In this document: in pieces, positions 1 through 12,609 of the stretch
Layout: every line of letters starts with the position of its first letter
Position numbering within the stretch: the first letter of the stretch is position 1
NCBI RefSeq assembly: GCF_963678635.1
Contig: NC_087062.1
Location: 15,981,789-16,045,788 of the forward strand
From: Symsagittifera roscoffensis
Lineage: Eukaryota > Xenacoelomorpha > Acoela > Convolutidae
Length of the DNA: 64,000 nucleotides
Reading direction: 5' to 3'
Program-made: the position numbers and the translations under genes
The notes under the pieces: generated by a model
Database searches by the model: none
Told to the model about the DNA's origin: nothing
Seen by the model: the letters and a program-made list of their open reading frames with translations, nothing else

Positions 1-482
1 TGAGGACCTTTTTCTAACTCTCTTAGCTGTTCAGCAACTGCTCTCAATTTCTGATCGTATGATAGATTTTCATTAACAATGTCGTCCATCGATGCCGTTG
101 ATGCTGTTTTGGATTTGAGCTGCTCTCGCTTTTCAATATAGTAAGGATCATTTTTGAAATCGAAGGTTGACCAATCAATATCTGATTTTACTTGAGAATA
201 GGAATCTCTAGCATCCCTTCTCAGGAGAGCGTTATTGTTTAACGGATTGGTATTGACAATCGTGCGCGTTAGAGAAGACCGTTCCATTAGGATATCATCA
301 GTAATTTCGTTAGGCAATCCAGATCCCGAAATTGAGGACCTGGACCCCGTGCGAAGAGACAAGAGACTAGGTTGTGATAAGGAATCATCGATAATTGCAC
401 TTCTAGAAGTTCCATAGACCACTGCATCTGGTATAAGGGCTGATCTCCTAATTAAAGGATCGTAATCAGAGTTGTTGTACAT
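1..482 (-). CDS. N-terminal part of an unrecognised protein, truncated by the window edge
   Basis: An uninterrupted minus-strand frame runs from an ATG at 482-480 to the left edge, about 160 codons with no stop. An in-frame TGA lies about a dozen codons upstream of the ATG, so this is the first possible start unless an upstream exon exists. The protein is polar and rich in Ser, Asp, Asn and Leu, with no signal peptide or membrane segment in this part. It begins MYNNSDYDPLIRRS, has a Ser-rich stretch around residues 45-60 (RTGSRSSISGSG), and ends at the edge in a charged helical segment (YDQKLRAVAEQLRELEKGP) that could start a coiled coil. I do not recognise the family and infer no function. 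The uninterrupted frame in AT-rich DNA and the codon-like composition make it a probable real exon. The remainder lies outside the window. Confidence 0.7.
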   Translation of the reverse strand, partial: MYNNSDYDPLIRRSALIPDAVVYGTSRSAIIDDSLSQPSLLSLRTGSRSSISGSGLPNEITDDILMERSSLTRTIVNTNPLNNNALLRRDARDSYSQVKSDIDWSTFDFKNDPYYIEKREQLKSKTASTASMDDIVNENLSYDQKLRAVAEQLRELEKGP

Positions 483-3400
483 TTTATAGCATGATTCGAA
501 AATTTCAATTCGTAATCATGCTGGACTGAAATTGAAAACGGTTCATCAAGGGCAGGTTCTAGAAAACATGTTGATGCTTTTTTCCTAATTTGCTTCGATG
601 ACACCACGCTATTAGCTTAATGTGCTTGAATCGAGAGGAAAGATCTGGCTACAAAACAACTTAAACTGAAGGGCAATATAAAAGTAAATTTTTTCGAAGT
701 TTTTCGTTTAACTAACACAAATACAAAAAACGTCATTTCTCCTAAACTACTCAAAAAGGAAAGCCTAGCACGGAGATTAGTAGCATGTAACAAAACTATC
801 CATTTTCAAATTTCAATCGTTACAGACAATTAAAATCGCAGGTTGCTGATTTGAATATTTTGTATATTTCATTGTTCCAACCACTCGATGAGCGAAAAAA
901 AGTATGAATTAAAACCTGTTTTTAATTTTTTTCCCGCCAATTTTGCCTACCTTGTGAAAAGTTCGTGAGTGGTCACGAGCGGTGTCATATTGAGGCCCGA
1001 TTGTTCGTGATTCAGATTCTTAAAAAAATCCACAAAAAATTCTCCGTGTCAAGAAAAACTGGTCTTCACATTTTCGGTTTGGGGACTAATTTAGACAAAA
1101 TTGGCTGACATCCCAATTTAATTGGACTATAATTTTAAGGTTATTATAGCTATAATTACTTCAAACTCTTTCGGTTTTTTTAAAATTGAAAATCGAAATT
1201 TTTGTTTATTCGGCTTATAAGTTTTTTTCTTCAGTTTAGAATTGTTTTCTTGAAAAATTCTGGTCGGAAAATTCTGTGTGGATTTAAAAAATTTGTTCGG
1301 GCGTCGAGAAAAAACCGGTTTGAAATTTTTTAAAGAACTACTCGCTCGAAATTAGATTTTAAGTTTTCATTGAAATTGTGAAAAGCTTAGTTCTCCAGGA
1401 AAAAACGGAGAAGCTTCATTTAGCGCTTCTTTGGAAACATCAACTTCAAAATAATCAAAATTGTTCGGCAAAAGAATTTTTTTATTCATTATTCGGAGAG
1501 AACTGTTGTCGAGTATGACTTATTCACTCATGTTCTACGCCTTCGTATAGTTGCCTCATCACACTACGCACACAAAAAATGACATTCATTAAAAAAAACC
1601 AGTCTGCATATCACAATGCAAAAAGAGGATGGAAAATCAATTCTCACTCATAGCATCAAATAACAATTATCAAGTTTTTTGAAAAAACTAAATCGAAAAA
1701 ATTGCTTTAAATGGTCATAAACACTGACTTTTGGAGCTTCACACTTCGAGCTAAAAACTTTGGGCTCCAGGCACCTATCAAAAATAAAATGTCTAATTTC
1801 AATAAAAATTACAAAAAACTAACAAAAAATTTAGATTCCCGAATATGAATGAAAATTTTTATTTCATTATTATTCTCGAAAACAAAACTAGTGCTCTCTT
1901 TGATGAGTTTTAACAACAGTACTGTAAAGATAGATAGGTGGAAAAAACTGTATAGTGAAAAAAAGCCAAGCCAAAATGGTTGGCCTTCAAACCGAGAAAA
2001 TTTTTCAATCCTCCGATAAAAAATCCCCGAGCATGCAAGTGGATCAGTTGATACGTCACTAGCTACAATTTATTTCTGCGTATTACATAAGAAATATCTA
2101 TTTTCGATCAGTCAGACAATTTTTCATTTCTCTGACGAAACGTTGCAACGTCTAGTCTAAAGAGCCTGCTGATAAATCAAGTGAATAATATATAGTTTGC
2201 AAATAATTCGCATGTACTGTCTGCCACGCAAAGCAGTCGGTCAGCGGCATTCATTTACACAAGTTGTGTATCTTTAAGCAAAATGCTCTCTAATCGCTAA
2301 AAAAGCTTCATAAAAAGAGCAATGCGCGGATCTCGGATTTCCTCGAGAGTGGGTAGAGCATTTAGGTCGATTAAAGAGATCTTGCGTGCTCGCACAGCCA
2401 AATATTTAAACAGCCTTAAAGGAAGCTTTTGAGCACTTTTTGGAACGTTTTGACGAAAAACCGCATTCAGAGGAGCGCGCTATCTCTCACTCTCAAGATC
2501 AGGGTTGCCAAATTGTATGTTATTTTCAAAAATAACAAACTAACAACTATATGACTGATACTTTTTTTGGATCAAGTTAACATCCTACTCCCCCCAAAGC
2601 CGTTTCAAATCCAAAAATTGATGCGAATTAAATAATGGGGTGGAATATCTTAATTTGGTCTGTCTATTTTTTTTGGAGGGGGGTCTATCTATAAAATTAC
2701 CCAATTTGAGAAAACTGGATAATTAAGAAAAGTTTTTATTTCCTGGGAAATTTGAAACTTTACTTCCACTTTCGAAACTAGAAGTCGATCACGTTTTTCG
2801 TGACTTTTACACCTTCGCTGTTCGATAGAGGGATTTGCCTTCCTTGTAACAAAGGAAATTAACTGAACTTAAAAAGAAATCAAAAGTCAAATCGCGAAAA
2901 AAAATAAATTTGAGCCTGAAGTTTTCTTTGAGCGAAGATGTGTTGGGATTAGATTAATTAATCCACAAACCTATTTATACAAAGAATCGAAGCTGCACTT
3001 TGCGATGACGCAAAAAGCGGCAAGCTCAAAATACGCCACTTGGCCAAGGCATGCTCTAATTTCACGCCTCATCCTTTGATAGCGAAGTTTCCTTGGGCGA
3101 ACTTTTCATTGAGCAAGCTTTTATTTCGCTCATCTATTCATATTAATCAATTTTCAATGATTAGATGAAATTAAATCAAAATTAAGATGTAATTCTATCG
3201 CCAATTGACCAAGAAGAAACATCCTCAAATATAAACCACTGGTAGCTTTGTCCTCAATTTCTACACAGAGGCGAAGCTGTGCTCTGCAAACACACGCAAG
3301 GAAAATGCAAAGACGAGCTCTAAGTGAAATAAGGCCAAGGATAGTCGGTTGCTGTGCAAAGAGCGCATAATATTCCGACCATAGTCTTAAAAAATAGAAA

Positions 3401-4254
3401 AACTTTTTTTTTTCAAATCATAGAAGTTTTTTTCTGCGTGGTGTGACAAAAAATAACAAAAAATTGCGGTTTTTTGAATTTTTTGACGTTTTTGTTTCAG
3501 AAAAGGCGCAAAAATACTAAAAAAAGCTTTTCAGCTATTATAGTAAACTATTGTAAGCCTGCTCACTCATTCAAAATTGACCAAAAATCAAAAATTTCAA
3601 ACCAAATTTTATTGTCGCTCCAATCACTCAACTCTCTCCGATGATTATTTGTGGTAGCTGATTGTGCGCGGAAAGAAAAAAAGAGTATCACGTCCTCCAC
3701 GACCGCTTGTAATTTTACTGAAACTAGCCACCAATAACATAGCCAGCAGACAGTTGGAAAAAATTCAATTTCCATCAAATTAAGTTTTCTGTGACATAAA
3801 CAACTCAAAAAATGGATATCATCCAAAATTTCGATGCAGGGGTGAAGCTGCACTTCACAAACGCAAAAAAGAAGAAAACCAATTCCCAAAAACAGCAAGA
3901 AGTGAAAATTTTCTTTTGACTTTTGGAGGGAAAAAATCCGGACCAATTAGCTTACCTCACCTTTACTCGAGTGAAAGTGATTTTTTGAGCGCTTTAAAAA
4001 AAATACTTTATATCCGCCGAAAGATACGCGTTTGACATCAGAGATAGGTGCAGAAAATGGAGCTGAAAATAATCCAGGATAATGTCAATCTGTAAATTTA
4101 CAAAAAAATTACTGCAAGTATATCTTTTCACATCTTGGCTTAATTGCTACAATTTTGTCCCTCAAAAACTAGTATTTAGAAAAAAATCACTGAAATGAGT
4201 GAGTTAGGCTTAGGTATAGAGACTAACATTATAACACTGCGCTCACACTTGCTT

Positions 4255-4560
4255 TAGTAGAAACAACAAAAAAATAGGTAAACCAAAATGTTCGTAAATC
4301 TTGATAAAAAACAACTTGGGGCCCAGCTAAAGCAAGAGGTAACTGATTGATTTTTTTGGAATTTATTATAATGATGCAAAACAAAATGGGTAATTTCAAA
4401 AAATAGACTATGCTCAAAACCTTTGTTTCTCTACTAAAATAATTGAGAAGACTGAACATCTTTGAGAAATAGGAATCTTCCCTGAAATATCACATTTTTC
4501 TTACAAAAAACTGAGGAGTCCCCGCTTCTGTAGGAAAAATTATAGCAAGCGGTTCTTTCG
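4255..4560. repeat. Dispersed repeat, copy 1 (matches 19245-19500)
   Basis: Shares collinear blocks with 19245-19500. Both contain ggggcccagctaaagc, then a stretch with caaaacctt followed by gtttctctacta, then gccgcttctgtaggaa or ccccgcttctgtaggaa. Spacing is similar in both. The copies are diverged, pointing to an old interspersed element. No coding capacity or terminal repeats could be seen. Confidence 0.6.
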
Positions 4561-5345
4561 ATTGAACCCTTCGTCTAAAATTTCATAGGGTAGTTTTTCC
4601 AAGAAAAGTCGAAAAATTTTTTTAAAAAAATGGTCAAACGATCAAAAACTCCAGATTTTTCCGAAAAAAAAATTGTGGCCGCTTAAGCAGAAAAAATTTC
4701 CAAAATCGGGTTTCTCGATTGAACGCTTAACCTAAGAATTAGCAAGGTGTTATCGAGAACAGTTTTCAAAACACGGTACAAAAACCAAGTATTAACTTTT
4801 CCAAGGGCTATATCTTTTGTTTAACACTTTTTTTTAATATCTTTGAAAAGCCGCTTATGCAGAAGAGATTCAAACAACCTGTTATTTTGATTGAACACCA
4901 GAACTCAATATATCGGAGGGTAGTTTTCGAGTCAAATCAAAAAGTTTCAAAAAACGGTACAAAAACCAAGTACTAATTTTTTAGAGGGCCATAACTTTTG
5001 TGTTTCAAAAAATTGGACATCGTCGATTATTCAGGGCAGCTTCCCAAGACCCATTAATTCGATTAAAGCCAAAGCTTCAGACTTGGGACTTCAGACTTGG
5101 TAGTTTCGAGAAAAGACAAAAAAAAACATTGAAAAAAAACGGAAAAACGAAATTTTGAAAATGAAAATATTGAGAGCCACAACTTGTTGCATAAAAGAAA
5201 AATTGAGCGTAGTCGAATGCGCGAGGAAAAAATCGACAAACAGTTCTATTCAATGAACTCAAAATTCTCATTTGGGAGAGTAGTTTTTGAGAAAACGAGA
5301 AAAATTCAAATTTGGGTCAAATATTCCACCCAAATTTTTTCAAAC
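4560..5345. repeat. Diverged tandem array, about five units of 155-186 bp
   Basis: A motif of the form gattgaac...aaaatt...gggtagttt(tc)gag recurs near 4560, 4717, 4888, 5062 and 5248, giving a period of roughly 155-186 bp. Units also share gccgctta(ag/tg)cagaa and acggtacaaaaaccaagta blocks. Unit identity is low, so the array is old. It directly follows the dispersed repeat at 4255-4560. Confidence 0.6.
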
Positions 5346-5881
5346 GCTGTAGTGAGTAAGGGGGTGAGGCAAAAAGAGATTAGAAGATTGTGCTGTCACA
5401 CAGATGAGCAGGAATTTTTTTTATTGACGTCTTTTTTGAAAATCAAATTTAGCAAAACAAAGAAAAAATTCGAAAGCGTTTAAAAAAATGAAAAAACCCA
5501 ATCCAATACATTTTTGTAATATTTAATTTTTCTCGAAAAGGAACTTGCCAGCTTTCAAAACGACGCAATATAATCTGACTAAGCCAATACAACCTTAGCC
5601 GCGAAACCATTTAATCGAAAAAAAAACTTTTTAAAACACAAAATTATTCGAAATCAGACTTAATAAAATGACAGCTATTTCAACCATAGTAGAAAAAAAA
5701 TTAAAAATCCATGCTTTAAAAAGCAGGCAGATAAAAAATAGTACCAGATAAAATAAATGCCATTTAAAAAGGCACTTCAATTTGAAATTTCATGAAAATG
5801 AGCATTTCAGCAGCAATTGATTCAATTAATTTTGTTAAACTAGTTGTTAACCAGAAAAAAGCCTACATTCCGATTTGATAA

Positions 5882-5900
5882 CGCTTGCTAATCGCAAGCG
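5882..5900. repeat. Dispersed hairpin, copy 1
   Basis: CGCTTGC-TAATC-GCAAGCG, a perfect 7-bp stem with a 5-nt loop, preceded by a ccgattt-type block. It is one of a set of dispersed hairpins whose stems differ by paired substitutions (see 10555, 12591, 18434, 20483). Confidence 0.6.
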
Positions 5901-6888
5901 TGATCAATAGATTGAAGTACGATAAATAAAAAAAAATAACTACACACAAGGCTTTAGTCATTGAATTTTTAGAATTTATTTGGTTCAAAAGATCTACAGG
6001 TAACTTAATTGCAACAAAAAATCCGGCATTTTTGGTTGATACATTTTAAACGAATTATCACAATTTTTTTTATTTTTACACAGGCGAACTTGCACAAGGC
6101 AAAAAGTGAAATGAGCAATTTCATTTGCGAGCTGGGCTAGCAAAAAACATGGATATGTAACAGAACCCTACGTTCGCTGTTTAATAAAAATTTAAAAAGT
6201 GGCCCTATTGTAGAAGTGTGAAATGCTACTAAGAATAGTCAATGCTTCGTTTATTTAGCCAACAAAAATAATCAGACAGTAAAAAAAATTGCAAGAAAGA
6301 ATTACAGACACGTGTTCCGAGTGAGGCGCGCACCCAGAACCCTTGTCATTACAAGCATGTGATTTAACTCAGAACTAAACTAAATTAGAAACTAAGTTAT
6401 CAAATGATTCACTGATACTGTTATAAAATTCTTCAACGGAGAAAATTTATTTGTTCCGATTTGATAACGCTGCAATATGTAAACTTACAAGGAGTTTCAA
6501 AACTGCTTAAAAAATTTTGATAGTTCACGACTATTTTTTATACTTTGTGAGCTAATAGTCTTTCCTTTGACTGAAAAAATTGGTCTTAGCTTTGAAATTG
6601 GACCATGAAAATTACGGAAAACTTATAAAACTTCGAATAATTGTGAAAGAAATTATAGTTCGGAAAATAACATCGAATTAAACGCGTAGCTTTTATTTTC
6701 ACCTCAAAAAACTCGACCCATTTTCCAACGTACACTTTTTTAACCTTGAAAATATTGCGACCAGAAGCTTGAATTAACATTGACTAAAATATTACTGCGT
6801 TATCAGTTATGAGAGCAACAATATTATGTTTAACAAAAATATTAAAATAGAATGAACAAAAATAATTTTGCGGGACGTCACTGTCACT

Positions 6889-7632
6889 TTACTCGGAATG
6901 TTCGATTGACAAATTTTTCCTTATTTGGTTGTCTTCTTTGGAACTGTCGGAGCCAGAGCTATTGCATCTTGTTTTGGTCGTAGGCTGTGGTGATGTGATA
7001 ATTGCAGATACGTTTTCATTAATCGACTCGCTCGGATTCGAAATAGATTTCATCTCTTTTAGACTGGGTCCCAAGCTCATCAAATAGTCAACGTACTTTT
7101 CGCGATCAAACCCGCATTCGCGTTTGCTCGTGAACATATCAATTGCTTTCGAAGGCTCCATGTTACGATGCGTGATCAAATATTTACAAATCATAAACCC
7201 TGTTCTGTTCACGCCTTTGCAGCAGTGCACCCCGATGAAGTCGTTTTCACCCCACTGTGGGCGAGTAGATATGACATGATGTACAGTTTCCGAAAACCTG
7301 GCAAACAAGGCATCACTTGGCAAATGGTTCCCACCCTTGCAACCCAGCTTGTAATATGGAACCAAGCCCATACCTTCAACCATTTCGTCCACGTAGTAAT
7401 ATTGCGAGTGGGGCACTAAGTCGATGATGGCAGCTAGTCGAATGTTTGACCTTTCGAGTTTTTCCCGAAATCGGGTCCAAGTGAACTTGTCGTCTTCGTT
7501 AAAGTGTTTCTGATGCTCTCCTCTGATCGGTATTTTGAACGGGAGGAAAACGTCGATCGTCTCGTTGTAAGGTTTCAATTCGGTCCATCCTTTTGGAATC
7601 GTCTTGACTGTCTTCACTTTCGCCACAGTCAT
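6889..7632 (-). CDS. DUSP11/PIR-1-like RNA 5'-triphosphatase (atypical dual-specificity phosphatase)
   Basis: Intronless ORF of 247 residues. The ATG at 7632-7630 is preceded by in-frame TGA and TAG. The protein has the full layout of the DUSP11/PIR-1 family, cysteine phosphatases that remove 5' beta/gamma phosphates from RNA. An N-terminal IPKGWTELKPY block comes first. Next is the IIDLVPHSQYYY segment (about residues 69-80), equivalent to the family's LIIDLT...RYY. The P-loop is HCCKGVNRTG (about 136-145), with CX5R catalytic Cys137 and Arg143. A helical end follows (about 150-190). The last ~50 residues are a Ser/Asn-rich tail outside the fold. Family members act in small-RNA and RNA 5'-end metabolism. 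Isolated between AT-rich repeats; no operon partner is visible. The single-exon structure could reflect retroposition or simple intron loss, and the intact active site suggests a functional gene. Confidence 0.9.
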   Translation of the reverse strand: MTVAKVKTVKTIPKGWTELKPYNETIDVFLPFKIPIRGEHQKHFNEDDKFTWTRFREKLERSNIRLAAIIDLVPHSQYYYVDEMVEGMGLVPYYKLGCKGGNHLPSDALFARFSETVHHVISTRPQWGENDFIGVHCCKGVNRTGFMICKYLITHRNMEPSKAIDMFTSKRECGFDREKYVDYLMSLGPSLKEMKSISNPSESINENVSAIITSPQPTTKTRCNSSGSDSSKEDNQIRKNLSIEHSE

Positions 7633-10454
7633 AGCAGTGTGTCTGTTCTCCTATCAAGTCTATATTAATCAATGCGTACAACTGAAGATTGAGTAACCGT
7701 TTGGATTTCAGCGGCGCCAGAGACGTGATTGATCGATCACGGTCTGGTGACTGTGTGTTTTCGGTTCTAATAAAAAATAATGTTGCAATATTGTCGGAAA
7801 AAGCGGTATTAGTGGAACAATTTCGCCGGTGTGTACCGATTAAGATGCACAAAACAGATGAGATAATAGTCAATCGATATCTCTAATTGGTCCAAATTTT
7901 TCAAGCGCAAGTCTAGAATCATCAAGACTTTTGAAAAGAGAAGCACATGATCGAATGTGTCAGAGTACGTAATTCATGTGGTATCTTGCTTTTCAAGATT
8001 TTTTCTGGCAATTTTTCTGGCTGTTAAAGGCAAACCAAATCGCTGAATTTTCAACAAAGTAAAACACGATTTAATATGTTTTATAGACTATTTTTTTTTC
8101 TGTTTTTCTGCCTGAAGAGTCAAATGTAACAAAGAATAGTTAATTGAGCAGTAAATAGATCAATCTAATATACGCAGCAAAAACTGAGAAGCTTTATCCA
8201 ATTTTATCTGTCTACGAGTGATTTAAAATTGTCAGTTTAAAAAAGTGTCATTCGCCCGCTAGTGGATTCGCCTCTTGAGTGATTCGCCTCTTGTTCATAC
8301 CAAGATATGTCAATAATACTGATTTAGCAATCACGCTAATTAAATAATATCGAATCGAGGTTTGGTAAGTTATTGAATTATTGCTTATTTAGAAACGAAC
8401 TAAATTTGATATTGGCAAGTCGGAAACCGGCTAGTTCAGATTCTAGAGATCCCTGAACCATTGTCAAGTCAAGTAAACTAATTTGAAGACTGAATTTGAA
8501 GCCTGTTTGAATTTTAAGTAGTCTTTTGATAGGATAAGCCGTCAAGTAATAACAAGTGCTCCAACTGCGGTTTTAATCAAACTGTTTCAAATAGACCAAC
8601 TCGAGTAGATCTACCACAGTTGACGTTTAGACTTCTCAGCTACCCTGGTTAAAACACTGTAACCGCAGGTGACAGGCGGGGACTTAAGCTTTGATAGGAA
8701 CTACTGGAGCTACCTACGCTACGATTTCGGTGTATGCTTCAAATGGCAAGCCCATCAGAGCAGTGAAATCTGATCCCTCGTACTTTCAACGCGCAACACG
8801 ATCAAATCATACTAGTCTGAAATATTACATAACTCAGTGCAGCTTAACCTCAAATGAAGTAGGCAGAAACCACTGAATCAACCGAGTTTCAAGTCTTATA
8901 TAATCGAATGCGTTTCAAACTGTTTCCTATTTGACGTAATCTGAAATCAAAGAAATGCAAACAAAACAAAATCAAGAATGCAAAATAGGAGTTTTCTGCC
9001 CTACTGCAGCTAGGAATAATAACTGATTTTGCAAGATAGAGGTGAAAGTGTCTTACAGCTATCTCGAAATAATAAAAAACGCCAATAGAAGATGTTCTTT
9101 CAAGTCAATAACGACATTTTTTCCTCTATCTGATCAAAAACACCGTAAGTGGTTAAATTGCATTAAGCAGTTAATAATTACAATGGGGAAAAGCAAATCT
9201 GAGGGAGCAGTTTTTATATGCGATTAGACCTCGTAATCCCCGCATCTTGTAAAAAAAAGTCAATTCAATTTGCATGAAAGCGTTTTCCATGATCCATTAA
9301 CGATACTAGCGAGGTTGAGACGACAGCTCGCAGTCTTCAAAGCCTTTTAAAAAGCACTGAATTATCGTACTAGCTTACAACAAGAATATTATATTATTAC
9401 GGAGGCAGTGAGCAGTCTGCAACAACTTTAAACAAGTCGCCAAAAATCGCATCTAAAAAGAATTACTCCAGCAAGCTATGTTTAACATTTCATCAATCAA
9501 ATGTCAAACTTCAGCGTTGCATCTTAATTATTTGCAAAAAAAAGAAACATGAGCATGAGTGAAGAAAAATTTGTATATCTCAACGATTTAAAACAAAAAG
9601 CTGCAATTTTGCCCCGTGACTGTGGCATAGTCGATTTTTCCTAGAACGCTTTTTATTTGGTTTCCAGTAAAAAAACTGGTAGGAAAAGACGTATCGCATA
9701 AAAATACTATTTTTTTAAATGCTGTGACTCATTTGATACTCTAACCGACAAAAATTTTCCCCGATAAGACTAGCAGATATTTCAGTCAAATTCTGAACAT
9801 ACTCCGTTAATGATCTTTTTTGATCGAAACAAATTTTTAAACATTTCTATTGACCCAACTCAAATTCAAAAGTCCGGGTCAATTGATAAGATTTTCAGTC
9901 ACTCGAGATTTTAGCAAAGAGGAGAAGTAGAGCTTCACATATCGGTACAAAAACATCTGCCAGTGTTGAGGCCCAGAAAAACTAAATGACTGCTCGAAAT
10001 TTAAGTTTTTGAAAAACTTCTGAGCCTTTCACAAGGTACAATCCAACCACTCTCTGGCTGGCACACTAATGAGTCATTAAAGCACATTTACAAAAGTAAA
10101 CCATGCGAAAGAAGCATTTCTCAAAATTCTGCAATCAGATAAAATCATTACGGCGAATGTAAAAATTGAGGACATTTCATTGCCCCATGAAGAGGAGAAT
10201 GAAAAGACAAACTAAAAACTTCTCTTAAAATCGTATATCAAAAAACTTTGTTTTTTTTTCACAAAAAATTTAGCAACATTTCGGATAATTCAAGAACCTG
10301 CTCCATAACATGAAAACATCAAAAGGACTTTCAAGCACAGTGAAAATTGCTTAAACTAAGAAACCTCTTTGGCAGCAACTAAGCCGACAAAATAAAGACA
10401 AACGATAGGCTGGCAATTATTTTTTTTCAAGCCAGTTTCCAAAATGAGCGGGTC

Positions 10455-10515
10455 CGGACCGGATTCGATCCCCGACTCATCGTTGTACCATGAACGTTAC
10501 ATCGAGATCAAACGA
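10455..10515 (-). repeat. tRNA-derived SINE-like head, copy 1
   Basis: On the minus strand a B-box-like GGGATCGAATCC is present, with a weak A-box-like stretch upstream. On the plus strand the segment is preceded by gcaactaagccgac (near 10375) and followed by a hairpin (10555-10571), the same order as other copies. Confidence 0.5.
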
Positions 10516-10554
10516 TTTAATGATTCAGTTAATAAATTACAAATCTGAAATAAT

Positions 10555-10571
10555 GCTTGCTTATCGCAAGC
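10555..10571. repeat. Dispersed hairpin, copy 2
   Basis: GCTTGC-TTATC-GCAAGC, a perfect 6-bp stem located about 40 bp to the right of a tRNA-like segment and followed by gtaaaaaagtct. Confidence 0.6.
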
Positions 10572-11009
10572 GTAAAAAAGTCTATGCTCCCATTTTTTAA
10601 CGCTCGCTATTCGCAACCATAAACATCAAATCTACATTTGAACTAAAAGTCAAGTTTAACTTTTGGTGCTTGAGCTCAACTTGGAAAATGAATATCTGGA
10701 AAATGAATGAGCTCCAAAAAGAAAAAAATGGGAACTAGCTTGGGTTAATAAGTAAATTGACCTCATAACACAAGCGTTACTTGTGTAAAGTTTAGCTAAA
10801 AAAACATATCTTAGATAAAACTTCCAGAAACTTAAATAAAAGACAGTTCAAGAAAAAATTCAGAAGAAATAAAAAAATAGCTCCAAATTTTAGACAGAGA
10901 CGAGGCTGCGCTTTCCAAACACAAACGAGGAAACGAAAAAAAATCAGCTCGAAAAAGTGAAACAAAAAAAGGATAAAAATATGCCTTCAAATAGTAAAAC
11001 TTTTGCTTT

Positions 11010-11082
11010 CTGCTGAATTCGAACCTGCGACCTCGAGATATGGAGTCTCGCGTCTTCCCTCTTAGCCATGGACGCTTGAATG
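11010..11082 (-). repeat. tRNA-derived SINE-like head, copy 2
   Basis: Minus strand carries TGGCTAAGAGGG (A-box like) and GGTTCGAATTC (B-box like) at tRNA-like spacing. The plus-strand left flank has the acagagacgaggctgcgctt motif (near 10898). A true tRNA gene was considered, but the arms do not fold cleanly by eye and the flanks match the repeat family. Confidence 0.6.
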
Positions 11083-12394
11083 ACGAGAAACATTAGCCAC
11101 AATTAAAGCAAATAACAGATGATATGAAATTTCCTAGGCTACAGCACATTGTCATTATAGCAAAAGTGCCACCAAATGAGCAATATTATTTGTGAGTTAA
11201 GTTGGATAAAAAGTAGAGTCAAGGTAATACACTATGCTCACAACCTCACTTGTGGAAATAATGGACGTGATCAAACTTAACACCTTTCTTGTTCGGCTAC
11301 TTTTAAACCATTCACAGCTTACTTTTGGAGGACTATCGAAACTATAAGTTAGACATGATTAACAGGTGCTGCCTCAGACTTGATAAACATGTTTAACATG
11401 CCTCATACATGATAAACAAGTTAAAAAGGTGCCACCTAAATAAAAGTGACAACTTCAATTATCTTCAAAATTAAACTTATGTCTCTTTACTTATTTTTTT
11501 AGCTGAGCGAGGCAAAAAACTACAAATCTTTTCAAATACAGACCAGTTTTTTTTTTACTTAATTTTTTGATAAATTCGAAATCACCCTATTGCGATTTCC
11601 TTTACCTACCTCAAATTGGGCGGAAAATATAGAGCAGGGTCGGAACAAAACAACGCCGAGGAATTAGAAATTTTTTGAACAGCTGCAGAGTTGTAACAAT
11701 TGAGCGGTTCACAAAACTCGAGCTACTTGAACATTATGTTTCAAAAAGCTTTTCTAGCCATAGCGGTGATGGGAATCTTGTGCTATTTCCAAAAAAAACA
11801 GCAACTTTGGTTTCTAGATAAAATTACACAGAGACAAATTGCACATTTTCAAGGAACATTTCTTTGTTAAATTTCGTTAGTCAATTAAAAAAAGTTCGCT
11901 TTAACTCGTTTGTACCCAAAATTGATCGGATTGACTTTGGCGAAAGAAGTATTAAAACCCTACAATTTAAGCCCCAAAATGACTGAAAGCCGCAACTACT
12001 AGTAACAATCTTTATTTGGGAGAGAGCAATACGCAGAAGAATGAGCGAAATACAACAAACATCATAATATAATTTCCAGTTTTCACCGAGCGGCGCGCCA
12101 CCAAGCCGGCAATACGTGGGTCAGCCGAAAACAAAAATTAATTCCTTAAATGAAGAACTTGAACTATAATTTCTATTTTGTGCGACATAAAAATATGTTT
12201 CCGTTGAAACAACTCAAAATTAGGTGACTAAGTCGATAAAAACGGCCGAAATCATTTGGGCAGAATAAGGTTTTTAAGCAAAAAAAACTTTAAAAAACAA
12301 TCTACGATATGGCAACTAAGCCGACTATAAACATAAGCAGACAATAATAAGCCGACAAATTTTTTGAAACGGACCATTTCCCGTCTGAAAAAAA

Positions 12395-12470
12395 ACAGGT
12401 CCTGTCAGAGTCGAACCCAGGACCTGTGCCCTCCCAGGCGCATTCGTTACCTCCAGACCAAGTGTACCGC
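12395..12470 (-). repeat. tRNA-derived SINE-like head, copy 3
   Basis: Minus strand shows TGGTCTGGAGGTAACG (A-box like) and GGGTTCGACTC (B-box like), followed by a pairing-capable end. The left flank carries gcaactaagccgac and taagccgac; a hairpin lies at 12591-12609. Confidence 0.65.
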
Positions 12471-12590
12471 AGACGCAAAGCTATTGGAATTCATCTTCAA
12501 CTCGACCTAAATTTACCATTTCTAATTTTGACCATTCTGCTAACAAAGTTGTATATGGACTGTAAAAAAGTCTGGTACCCGATTGCAATA

Positions 12591-12609
12591 CCCTTGCTTA
12601 TCGCAAGGG
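12591..12609. repeat. Dispersed hairpin, copy 3
   Basis: CCCTTGC-TTATC-GCAAGGG, a perfect 7-bp stem preceded by gtctggtacccgattgcaata. Relative to copy 1 the second stem base pair changed from G-C to C-G, a paired change. Confidence 0.65.

Larger units (their letters stand above)
483..6888. other. AT-rich intergenic region with degenerate repeats
   Basis: About 6.4 kb between the left-edge gene and the phosphatase gene. It is rich in A/T homopolymers and short ORFs without coding character. I see no conserved protein, rRNA or tRNA gene. It holds a diverged tandem array (4560-5345), one copy of a dispersed repeat also found near 19.3 kb, copies of the acacagaggcgaag-type motif (near 2988, 3265 and 3836), and one covarying hairpin (5882-5900). 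A less AT-rich patch at about 2220-2520 could be regulatory but has no recognisable motif. Confidence 0.5.

Noticed and set aside
3563-3946. 127-codon minus-strand ORF, hydrophobic N-terminus
   Set aside because: Low-complexity AT-rich sequence overlapping a dispersed repeat motif; no recognisable domain.
7499-7873. 124-codon minus-strand ORF overlapping the phosphatase start
   Set aside because: Different frame from the clear phosphatase ORF and without similarity to known domains.
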